This document shows, piece by piece, positions 42,989 through 53,789 of a stretch of 64,000 bases of DNA. Location: assembly GCA_013339765.2 (NCBI GenBank), contig CM023448.1, forward strand, positions 331,036,941-331,100,940, given 5' to 3'. The notes under the pieces are model-generated. The model had not been told where the DNA came from. It saw only the letters and a program-made list of their open reading frames with translations, and ran no database searches. The stretch comes from Haemaphysalis longicornis. Taxonomy: Eukaryota > Arthropoda > Arachnida > Ixodida > Ixodidae. A program made the translations under genes and the position numbers. The first letter of the stretch is position 1, and each line of letters starts with the position of its first letter.

Positions 42989-45480
42989 GGGAGGACCAAA
43001 GGTCGCTGGTGGGCGAAGAGGGGGAATAGGAAGGGAGGTAGACGCCCACTAAATCACTCTCGCCAGGCCGCTGGCAACGCAGCTGCTCGGCTTATAAGGT
43101 CACCAGGTGTTGAGGATGCTCAAGGATGTCCCTATGCAATGCTTCTACATCTGAATTTTGAAGAAAAAAAAAGACTACGGTTCAGTCTAAAAGCGGAACG
43201 GTGCAGAACAATATGTTCTGTTGGCTTCACACACACAGAAAAGGTACACGTGCTGCAGGGGGCAGCGGTGCCAACGCCCTTCTTCCGGTCAGCAAGTGTC
43301 TGCCATTTATGGATGATGTGAGGTGCAGTGGCCGTAAAGTCAAGTACTTTGTTGATAAATATTTCTTGCGATCGGCTGAGGGGTGAATCCTTAAAAATGT
43401 GGGGAGGGGTTATGCTTTTTAATCTCTCGCGGTTAAGAAACCGGAGGTAGCATCGTACGCGCACGCCATTTCGAAATGGCCGCCTGGCGGCATCTCCCTA
43501 CCTCCGCGACCACCCATAAGCATATAATAAAGTTACTAACATTCATTTAGACGGGTCTCAAAAAACGCCACCTCCCACATAAAGAGGCTAAAGAGCTGAC
43601 CTTATATATAAGGCGAGGTTTTATACGGGAGAAATTTACGCCGGGGCCAAACACACCCGCACAGTTGCTGAGGAATATTCTGAAGATCGTTGCACAGCTG
43701 CATGGTGAAAACATAAAATTTTGTCGAGGTGACGATATAATGTATTATGAAATGACTATCGCTAGTGGATTCTTGATCGGTTATCTGGGTTAGAAAATTT
43801 GCCGCATATAGACTACTTCCAAGTCGTCAGCGCCTTGCTTCAATAAAGGGAAATTAGACGTCATTCATGCCCTTAACCGTGCATCTCCAAACAGGATTGT
43901 TTTCCTGAATATATATAGCGATAACGCCAGTGATAGCGATTTATTACATCCTTTATGGTAGAGCTTCACACGCACCAGAAATCACTGCACGTGTCTAATT
44001 CGGTGAAGTACATTATTCAGTATCAAACACTGCATCGCTTGGTGGCGTCAAGCCTGCCTTTGTGCTGACAATTAAACGGAGCAAAATGTTGCGGACACTC
44101 TAAAAAAATTCTTAAAATTAGACGTCTTCCAAGACATCCCCTAGTTTTCCTACGTTACTTGCGGACAAATCGTACAAAATGCAAGGGGCAAATATTTTTA
44201 ACCAATTACAAACAGTAATAACGCAACGTGCAGTGCGTGCGTGCAACTTGGCATCGATAGACCAGCGCCGCGGTTTGTGTGAGTCAGGCGGAGATACAAT
44301 GAACGCGTACTCGGTTGCACCGACCGACTGTCGAGTGCAGAATCATGAGTCAGAAACACGCACTCTGAAGTGGCGTGCAGTGCATTTCGGCATAAGACCG
44401 AAAACAATACCGAGTTGAATACTATCGACCCCCAGACCAGCATGCGAATGTGTATATATTAGCTATACTGAACTTTAACCGCGCGGAAGAAAGACAATGG
44501 GAAGGAGAGAAGAAATTTGCGAAAAATAAACAGACAGCTGGTTTCAATTATATGCTACGCAACCATGGCTAACACGCCCTGTGATTACCCCAACCTCCTT
44601 TGAGGGCGCCAATCAAATCTGGCGCTTTCCTTTGACTCCATGCGCCTCTCTACTCAGCTCGGGCACGTGCCCGCCTCCAGTGCTTGCAAGCTCGTGTAAC
44701 GGTTATGGTGCCCTAAGCTTCAGCACCGACAAAAAAGGTAAAGCGCGATTTTCTGCTTATACACCGCGGGACGGAAAAATCCCGGGAACACATGAGTAAG
44801 CGGACACAGTGTGTTCAAACATACACTCTCCGCATGTGTTGGTCTTGAAAAACAGAGCTTACGATTGCCAGGATACAGCGAGCTTTATTCGGAGCCCTGA
44901 ATACGTTCTTAATTCCCTCCTGCCATATTAAAAGGTCAAAGTGAGCTTACCTTGTCATTCTGGCAATTCACTCGCGCCTCATGCATGCCGCGAGTGCATG
45001 CTTGAAACGATGTAGCTACAAGCAAGGTGCTATATAACGGTCTATGTACGGGATATGGCGACGTGCTATAACGCTTCGATATAACAGCCTGTCTTTTTAA
45101 TGCCTGGTATTAGCTTTTATCCTCTCACATTGCTGGACCTTCACATGAGCGGAAAAAGACGCGTCTACGCGCGCGTCTGCGCACGCGTCTCCCACTTCGA
45201 GAACCGGTTTGGCTGCCGGGCGCGGGAGTGGCCCATCTAAACCGGTTTGGGTTGGATGGGCCACTCCCGCGTGCGTCCTAAACGCCGGACTGCTGGGACG
45301 CACATGTGTCTGACCGCGGCCGCACCAGTTAACGCGCGCACCGTAACTGCCCGTTCAGCGTGCATACCGGCGCAGCTACGGCCACGATAAAACGATCCCC
45401 AGTGAAGATAACATTTATATATTTTTCCAGAGTACGACAGCACCGACGCGGTGCCCGATTGTTAGTTGTGTAATGAACGG
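42989..45480. other. Region without assignable gene
   Basis: Short open frames only, no recognised domain. At 45221-45271 there is an inverted repeat (16-bp arms) within a duplicated AACCGGTTTGG context. Confidence 0.4.
45221..45271. repeat. Inverted repeat, 16-bp arms
   Basis: CGCGGGAGTGGCCCAT (45221-45236) and its exact complement (45256-45271) enclose a 19-base loop. AACCGGTTTGG occurs just before the left arm and again in the loop. No clear target duplication. Confidence 0.7.
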
Positions 45481-45499
45481 CCGCCGGTTGGTGCCAGGT

Positions 45500-45539
45500 C
45501 ATAGCCTCCTTTATAACGTAGGTTATATAGGAGGCTATG
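45500..45539. mobile_element. 40-bp palindromic mini-element (CATAG ends)
   Basis: The arms CATAGCCTCCTTTATAAC and GGTTATATAGGAGGCTATG are near inverted copies around a GTA centre. GCCAGGT repeats flank it (45493-45499 and 45540-45546). The layout matches the TAGAG family but the ends differ. Confidence 0.7.
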
Positions 45540-45773
45540 GCCAGGTGCACTGCAGCGCGCATGCCTGCTCAAGAGACTCCGTGACTCACCGCAGAGTGCG
45601 CGCAGCGTCCTGCGCTTTTAAATGCCGAGCATTTCTTTACTCACATGTAGCGTCCGATGTCCGTCCGCAACAGCTCAGCGCGCAGGCGCGCCCTCTCCCC
45701 ACTCCTCCTCTCCCGCATCACGCTACCCTCCTCGCTCTCAACAACAGGTCCGCACCCCTCCCCCTACACTATA

Positions 45774-46696
45774 CAGTGTAGCCCATTTATAACGAACCCA
45801 CTTACAGCGAAATAGCGGTTATAACGAAGTGATCTTGATTTCCCGTCCCAGTTTCCGCATTTTCAATGCCTTTTAAGTCCATTTTGAACGAAGTAAAAAA
45901 ATGCCACTCAGCGGATATAGCGAAGTTTTTTGTGGAGAACAACAAAAAAAATCCATCAAACCACTTTTGAGCTTTCGCGTGAATCAACTAGGCCGAAAAA
46001 CCGTCAATTCTTGGCTCCCGGCAGCCGCTTCGCCCCACTCGGCTCCCTGCGACAGCTTGCTTTACCGCACCACACGGTTGCCCGGTAGCCGTTTTGCGAA
46101 CGCTTCCCATTCTTTTTTCCAGTGCCAGGCGGGCCGACCACCGCGATCTTATGTCGTTCCACGGCGTACTCCTCGATGCTGCTGCAGCGGATGGTGCCGC
46201 GGCAGTGACGAGCTTGGGACAGCTGTGGGAGGCCGCGGCCAATGCAAGCCTTGTCCCAAGCGGGTTGCATTATCTGGACTTTGCCCTGGCGGATGAACAC
46301 CTCGTCGCAACGGAGGAGCTCACCACCGATGAACTCGCCGCTAGCGTCCCCGAAAAGGGAACGGCCCCAGATAGCAGTTCCTCGGACGGCGAAGGTGACG
46401 ACATTGGTGGGCCTCAGCCTGGGACCGCCAGAGCCGCTCTCGCAGTTGTCGACACTCTGCGTATGTACTTCTGCTCCGAACCGGGCAGTTGCGATCTGTT
46501 GGACAACGTTGAGCACCATGCGCGCTCGCGAAACGCGTGCAAGGAACCCTTGATCGCTTTTTTCAAAAAGCGTAAATAAATTTTTTTCTTGGTCTGCATA
46601 ATGTTTGATTTTTTTAGAGTCCAGATATAGCGAAAAAGCGGTTATAGCGAAGTAATTTCAGATTCCCGCCAACTTCGTTATAACCGGGCTTCACTG
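45774..46696 (+). mobile_element. Non-autonomous pogo/Tigger-like element in copy B
   Basis: Inverted ends CAGTGTAGCCCATTTATAAC and CAGTGAAGCCCGGTTATAAC lie inside TA at 45772-45773 and 46697-46698, as for Tc1/mariner-pogo. It is 923 bp long. Copy A preserves the uninterrupted TA target at about 21710. It retains only the C-terminal coding tail of a transposase. Confidence 0.88.
46094..46579 (+). pseudogene. C-terminal fragment of a pogo/Tigger transposase
   Basis: A 161-codon frame contains HLVATEELTTDELAASVPE, an acidic Ser-rich stretch, VVDTLRMYFCSEP and the basic end ACKEPLIAFFKKRK. This order matches the tail of Tigger-type transposases. The DNA-binding and DDE catalytic domains are absent, so it cannot transpose by itself. 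Confidence 0.7.
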
Positions 46697-46989
46697 TATA
46701 AAAAAATAATACTTACCGGCGCCAGGTTTCGATCCCACAACCCTGCGGCCGGAACGCAAGGTACATGGTGCTCTCACCACTGCGCCACAAAGCCGACACA
46801 GAATGGAAGGCTACGAACGCGCCTTATATCCTTGACTCATTCAAACTACGTCAAGAAGCTGCTGATACAACGCATTCACTACCACCAACTCCCCAAACAC
46901 TAAACGTTAACGCAATACACCCACCTCCTATGCGACGCATTTACTCGAGTCCCCCTCGCGGGGAGATGGGCCCTTTTTGTGGCTTTTGT

Positions 46990-48520
46990 TTTTTGTTTTT
47001 CGTTTGTACGGGCGTACTCCCGCGCGCCGCGCGCTCGCGCGTATTACGTTTCAATAAAGAAGATGGCAGCTTGACGGCCGCTCGTCGTTTCTTTCGGCTC
47101 CTCGCGAAGCTGCCGCATTCTGTGCCCTTCGCATTGTGGTCATGCTGCACACACCACAAAAACTAACATATGTTCCAACACAGGGTTCAAGACGTTATGA
47201 AGACGTTATCAAGACGTTATCACAGGGTTCAAAAACGGGCCATCAGAGGAAAAATGCGTAGTGTGATAGGAATGCATCCGCATATACTTTAAGTGCACGT
47301 GCACCCCTAGTTTCAGGTTCGGTGATGGTCTGTGCTTATTTTTGGGCATGTAGAAAATTGAAAGCATTCGCAACCGCCGTATTCCTGCACATTCGTTCTT
47401 CTATATTCACGATATAAGAGAAACATATATGCGTTATTAATCAATGGACAGGGGAAACTATAGTTTATGGTACTGCTCTTCCTTTAGTATGTAATATACA
47501 ACGCTACTTAAAGGGAAAACGAGGCAAAACAATTAAAAGCGCACATTACCCAAGTAAGAAACGTACAAAACGTTAAATGCCTTTAATACATATTACCTAT
47601 GCAATAAGAAACAAAATTTCGAACAAGGGGGCAGACTAAGCCCAGTAAAGACATTTCGGCAAGGGTCTTGCTTCGTCAGAGGGTTAGTTTTTCGTGTTTA
47701 AAGTTTCAATGGTCACACGCATACACACACGTTCTCAAATGAATGACCACGCATGTATATAAGGAATTCTGGAAGAGATAAGATCTTACCACGCAGAAGC
47801 AGAAGAGTTCTAGTAAAGTTTAGTAACGCTCCTACAGAATAACAAACTGCTTCCTTCTTGCTCAATATTGCGGATGTTTATGGTAGATAATACACCCTGA
47901 CAAACTGGGATGAAGATTGACAAAACACTGGTAATCATACGTATCCAGCGCTACTCAACTAAGCTGTCTGTGGCACACGTGGGAGGCTTAATGATTGCAT
48001 TTTTGAAACGCTAAACATCATTTTTATGGACCCAAGAATTGCAGCAGAGCGTCCAGCCAATGTACCCCATCGGACATTTATTGACGGCTTCGAGCGGTCG
48101 CGCGTGTGGATGCAGGTGAGGGGCATAACAATAATCTCGAGCGAGATAATAATCTCGAACGGGGTAATAATCTCGAGCCAGTAACTTTCTTGCGATTGCA
48201 TCTTAAAGCGCTTTATGATGCAATCGCAAGAAAGTTACTGGCGTTGTGACCCCAGTGAGAGTATACAGTGATCTAGCTTTAATTTTTTTTTAAACTAGGG
48301 GCATTTCTACGCGAGTCCCGTGAGCTTTGTTGGGCCATGTATGCCCCCGTGGTGGGGCCCGGGGCACGTATAATACGTGACCCACAAAAAAAAAAAAAAA
48401 GAGAGAGAGAAGCATTTTTTTGTTTGTATTCACGTGCGGACGAAAACTGATCGGGGTTGAACACGTGGTCACGCGTTTAACAGCGCTTCCCCTAGCCTTG
48501 TGGGATGCAAAGCACATGTG
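46990..48520. other. AT-rich region without assignable gene
   Basis: No supported coding sequence. GACGTTATCA-type short repeats occur near 47190-47225, three AATAATCTCGA repeats at 48129-48176, and a 64-bp palindrome at 48178. Confidence 0.4.
48178..48241. repeat. 64-bp near-perfect palindrome
   Basis: The outer 25-bp arms (CCAGTAACTTTCTTGCGATT... and complement at 48217-48241) pair perfectly. The inner TAAAGCGCTTTA also pairs, leaving one mismatched pair. It follows three AATAATCTCGA repeats. No flanking duplication is obvious. Confidence 0.85.
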
Positions 48521-48536
48521 TATAGCCTATAGTTAC

Positions 48537-48648
48537 CGCTGCCTGCGGTGCCGCTTCCTGGCTCCTCCGCTCCGGTGTCCGGGGGCGAGCGGAGGATGCT
48601 CATGAAGGGCCTGCCTTGCTCCAGGCACTGCTTGATCTCGGCGTTCAC
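48537..48648 (-). CDS. Candidate internal exon, unknown host gene
   Basis: On the minus strand TTTGCGCAG precedes a 112-nt open stretch encoding VNAEIKQCLEQGRPFMSILR and SPPDTGAEEPGSGTAGS, with donor GCAGCG|GTAACT. Strong use of G/C-ending codons sets it apart from the surrounding AT-rich sequence and suggests selection. The polypyrimidine tract is weak. I do not recognise the protein. It may share a gene with the terminal exon at 40145-40427, but that is speculation. Confidence 0.35.
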
Positions 48649-49589
48649 CTGCGCAAACCCCGCCACGCGCTTGTGCGTGCACACTCACACACACATATAC
48701 AGAATGCCATGCATATCAGGCTACCAGCAAACAAAAAAAGTCTGTTACCACCACCTCTCGTTATATTCTGTGTCGTCACCTGCGAAATAAATTTACCCTC
48801 GAAACTTTATTACAGCTGTGTTTTGGTCTCATAATAAGCGCTGCCCCCCCCTTTCCAGAAAAAAAAAACAAAAACAAAACACGTATGAGCAGGATGCCAC
48901 TGCTCCCTTTCTTTCCTGTTTTAAGTGTTTGGTAGGTGTCAAGAGTCCTCATTCCATCAGGAGTGGAGGGGGGGGGGGGTAAATTAGGAAGAAAATTACA
49001 CGAGTCGTCATCAGTGGCCTAGCATAATAGTGCGTGATGTATTACTCGTTCCACCTGCGCCATGTCGCTGACATTTATTTTGGTATACCATCGCCATTCA
49101 AAGTCACACGTTCGATCCAGACACCGCGTGCGGCCGCTAATCCAGTTAGCTACACAGCCGACACTCGTGAACGAACAGAAGAAACGAGTTAACAGCAAAA
49201 CCATACCTCACGCACGACGTTGTCAAGTATATCGTCGATTTTGTTTTCAGATCCGTTCGGCAAGCTGAAAGCACAAAAAGTAAGTTGTTGTTGTTTATGA
49301 CGATATAGTAATAATAATCACAATAGTAATATCACAGAATGCGCGCGTCCACAAGACGATGCTGACCTCGGTTGTCATACGAGTGTTTCAGTTATTCTGA
49401 CTATCTCATTATATTTGCATATTTATACCCAAACCTCGTTATAACGTAACGGGATATAACGAAATAACGGATATAACGAAGTAAATGAAATTCCCCTTGA
49501 AACCTCCATAGAAACCCATGCATTTGAAACCTCGGTGTAACGAAGTAAAATTGACCCGTCACCCGTCAGTGGATATAACGAACTATATT

Positions 49590-49704
<115 letters not shown>

Positions 49705-50361
49705 AAACCCCGACCACAGTGCGTACAGTATTCCTCAGATTTCAACACCCTTTCGGCGCGGCTGTTTTAAAACTCCCGTCCCTAGCTCAGCCAGTGGACC
49801 GGAGCAAGAGGGCGGTGACGTCGGTGTTGTTGCCCAGATCACTTTTTTGCGATTAATGTAAACGCGGAGGAGCCGACAGGATCATGCGGTTGCTACAGAT
49901 ATCACCGAACAAACCGACGAAAGCGACGACGAAGACGCCGTGGTCTCCCATGCACACACGTTCAACGTGCCTACGTTGTCTCAGGCACTCGATACCGATA
50001 CGGCTGATCTTTCAACGTCGTTTCTTCAGCGCCCATGGTGACGGCCAAAACGGAATCAACGCGGTGGCCACCGCTGAAGAGAAAGTGTTTCCCATGCGAT
50101 TTCTGAAACACAGGACCATCAGGGACTGTTTCAGCTGTGTGAGAAGAGAATTCATTGTAAAACCACATATCAGCACGCAGCGACTAGTGGTAACAGCGCT
50201 GCCCGAAAAACATAAAAACAAAATCCAATCAGTTTCCAAGTACTCCGGGCAGTCAACAATTTGCACGACAAATGTCTATGGTGGTGAAACAAGCTACTCC
50301 GAAATCAATCCATAAAAAGTTCACATGTGTTCACAGAAAGAGTTCAGAAACTCGTTGAAAG

Positions 50362-53300
50362 TCAATACGGCACAATAGTGATGCTCAGGATGTTGTTCCC
50401 GGCCACTATGAAACGCGTGGACCAGCGTAACAGGAAGGCTTCTTCGCCTAGAACTGCCAACTCATTTTCCAAGTGACTCATAAGGATTGACCGCACATGT
50501 CAGTGAAACATCCCCGTTGCGGTCGGGCGCAAAGACACGCGGCACCACGATTTCGCCATAATACAAATGCCCCAGCACACCTCAGGAAGTTCCATTCTAA
50601 GTGTATAATACCAAACAACCTGCTTAGCACAGTCCAAAACGTTACAACTACACGACACTGAAACAAGGCATGTTCCAGTGTTTCAGTGTGCACGCAGTGC
50701 GGGCACCGTGAGACGCACAATGCCGAATCTCGCCAGACGGTCACACGTTGGAAGAACTTGCCAGCCACGCAACCATCCGAAATCCCTAACATCCCTAACG
50801 GACACCGCGTGATCTTGCGATCTGCTGATTATCTAATTGGTTTATTGCCAATTTTTTGCACAGTTCGCTTGCTGTACTTTCCCTAAAATTTAGGCTTGGC
50901 AAGGTAAACTGGACGTTTCTCAGTGTTTTGACAACATAGCTATAAAAATGCGGTGACTGCTCAGCAGAGGGACCAGCAATGCGTTCTTCATAAAATATTG
51001 AGCGGTAAGTTCCCAGAAAGTACTGCAGCAGCGCCCTTCCTGGGTACTCAGTTGAGTCCACAAGATCGAACACTGCGCGTACGGCCAGCGCGCTACACAT
51101 GGTTTGCAAGCCAGGCAGACTGAAACCACCCATTGACTTGGGCAGTCTCAACAGCGCACGCGACACTGTTTCTGTCTTGCCCACCCAAACGAACGACCCA
51201 AACTTCGTGGCGAGCTGACGGTTGAAATGGCGCGGCGGTTTCGCTACGTGTAAAAGCACCGCCGAGACGGACGACTTAATTATGTAGCTGCGCTCTGCGA
51301 GGGAAAGTCTGAACTTTCACGCAACCGCAAGACGCTGCTCCGCTGTCTCGAGGGGGCGCTTCCACGTACTACGCGCCAGCTCTGCTACGCGCCACTTCAC
51401 CCGAGGAATGGAAAACCACACCAAGTACTCGAACACCGGCCATTCTATAGTATACGTCGCCCGCCAGGCTAGATGCAAATGTGCCGAAGCGCACCGCCAT
51501 GCTTTTGCCCCTGTTGAGTCGAGCTCTAGACAGCTCACCGTACTCATAAAAAAGCCGCATAAACGCTTGGTAGCTGTCCACGTCCCGAATGAACAGGGGC
51601 ACATCGTCCGTATACGCAGACACCTTGACTTGACCTATGCCTGTCAACGGGAAGCCGCGGATGGCGGTATTTGATACGGCGGAGCAGCGGGTCTAGACAA
51701 ATGACACAGAGCAGAGGCGACAAGGGGCATCCCTGCCTTATCCCGCGGGTGACAGAGAACGGACTACTTAATAGTCCGTTGACAAGGAGTCTAACGCTCA
51801 CGTTCGAGTACAGCAGCTCAAGCATTGTTACAAAGTCGGCCGGAAAGCCGTATTGACGCAAAACGCCTGCCAGGTGTCGATGTTCCACTCTGTCGAAGGC
51901 TTTCGCTTGATCTAGGGAGATGAAGCATCCAGAGGTGCCAATCTTCGTCGCATAGCTGAATAAATCACACGTCAATGCCAGGGACGAGAAAATCGTGCGA
52001 CCTGGCACGCTGCACGTTTGCGCTTGGCTGATAATATCGGGTAAAACGGCACTGGTGCGTCTAGCCAAAATGGATGCTACGATCTTGTAGTCCGCGTTGA
52101 GGAGTGTGATGGGTCGATACGCCTGGGGCTGCGTGGGAACCCCGCCTGGCTTCGCGATCAAGATTACGCGACCCTCACGGAACGATTCTGGCCTTACTCC
52201 ATGGAGAAAAAAAAGCCGTTCACCATGTCGAGGAGCGCACCCTGAATGGCCGGGAAAAACCTCTTGTAAAACCCAGCAGGAATCCCGTCAGGCCCAGGCG
52301 CCGACGCGCCATTAAATTTTTTAACACACTCGCCGAGCTGGTCAGCATCCACGGAAGCACACAGCGAATCAACAAGGTGATCTGGCACACACGGCAGCAC
52401 CCCTCAAAACGCACTAAGCTTAATTGTCCTCAAAATCCTCTGCATCCCACGACGCGTTCTCGGTCGAGAAAAGGGTTGCAAAATGTCCCACGAAGACCTC
52501 GGCTGTATCTTCAGCCCTCGTGCTAACCAATCCGTCAGCGAGTGTAACTTCTGGAACAGTAGCTAACCCACCCTCGTCAAGAGAGCCCGCTCTAATATGC
52601 CGGAGTACAGAGGGGTGACGGGTCCGAGACAAGGTCTGCGCACGGCTCGCCGCTTGCGATGATTGCCGTTAGAGGGACTCGTAGCATACCTTTAGCAGGT
52701 TAACATAGTCCCGCTAACCCCCTCTCTGTACGATGCGAAGCCTCCACAACGTGTCGTTAAGCGCGGCCGTGATGCGCGCCTTGCGCGCACGATCCTCCTT
52801 TTACTAAAAGCACGCGCCAGTGGTCCTTCAACTTATCCCAAGGCAGAGAAACGAACTCGCACAGAGCAGTCAACGAAGCATTAAGTGCTGCTGAACTGTC
52901 CCTGTGGGTTAGCAGACGCTTGTCCATTCGCCACATCTGGTGGCGTAGTGCACAGTTGCCAAGGTTAAGTAAGCATCGCTAACACGGGCCGGTGATCGGA
53001 CACTCGACGAGCCCCAGTTTGGAAGGAGAGGACGGCACAGCATTCCACGTAGCAGCCTCCCCTCGGGTGGGAAATAGAACTTATCTAGCCGACTGCCATA
53101 TTGTCTCCTTTCCCAAGTAGATACAAACCTGTCGCCGTGGAGCTGCACCCACGCGTCGGAAAGATGGAATTGACCGATTGAATTGACCTTTAACTTCCGG
53201 GCACCGCTATAGGGTCGACCTTGCCCACGTCCCCGTACATCACGCTGAGGGTCGGTTACACAATTAAAATCACCCACCAAAATAGTTGTGTAAGGTTCGA

Positions 53301-53613
53301 GCATGAATGCGTCGAGGGATGCGAAAAAAGAGGAAGAGTCAGAGTGCTGCGCGGGTGCGTACACTACAACAGCTCGGACGCGACGAGCAAGCAAGAAAAA
53401 ATCAACTGCAAGCACGCGCCCTCCGATCCCATAAGTACAGTGAGCCTTGCGGCGCAAGCTCTCACGCAGAAATACAACGCCTACGCCCGAAACCATCCTG
53501 TCAGACAGGGTGAAGAAAGTTTGGACACAAAAGCGCTCGCGAAACGAAAGAACGTCGCGTGGAGTACGAAAATTACACTCCTGAAAAAAGAGAAGGTCAA
53601 CGTGTCTACCGGA
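50362..53613 (-). pseudogene. Third Tx1-like LINE, decayed ORF2
   Basis: Read from 53613 leftwards, it starts inside the endonuclease (VDLLFFQECNFRTP) and passes GVGVVFLRESLRRKAH, GDFNCVTDPQRDVRG and SRLDKFYFP. The linker SVLRHIRAGSLDEG lies at 52610. The reverse transcriptase has APGPDGIPAGFYKRFFP (52310), LIAKPGGVPTQPQAYRPITL (52160), FISLDQAKAFDRVEH, RGIRQGCPLSPLL and a degraded YTDD box (about 51615). The C-terminal cluster CPHCVHTETLEHALFQC lies at about 50700 and the stop at 50362. Several frameshifts. The 5' truncation point abuts pogo sequence TTAAAATAGGCAGTG at 53614. Confidence 0.88.
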
Positions 53614-53789
53614 GATTAAAATAGGCAGTGAGCGCGTTGAGCCACCACAATATTTCTCATCTATTCAATTTCCGTCGCATGCGTGGCCTCGAAGCGGTAC
53701 AGTGGGCCGTAAACTGTTATAATGGATATAAAAAATGATGGATATAATGAAGCTCCCCTTCAACTTCGTTATAACGAGGTTTGAGTGCG

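Larger units (their letters stand above)
45640..46980. repeat. Composite repeat, copy B
   Basis: It begins CTCACATGTAGCGTCCGA and matches copy A (21577-22505). It is interrupted by the pogo-like element at 45774-46696 and resumes with AAAATAATACTTACCGGCGC, the minus-strand SINE head, CATTCACTACC and GGGGAGATGGGCCC. Confidence 0.75.

Noticed and set aside
44179..44443. Overlapping 80-codon frames on both strands
   Set aside because: No domain, no splice sites, no bias; random open frames.
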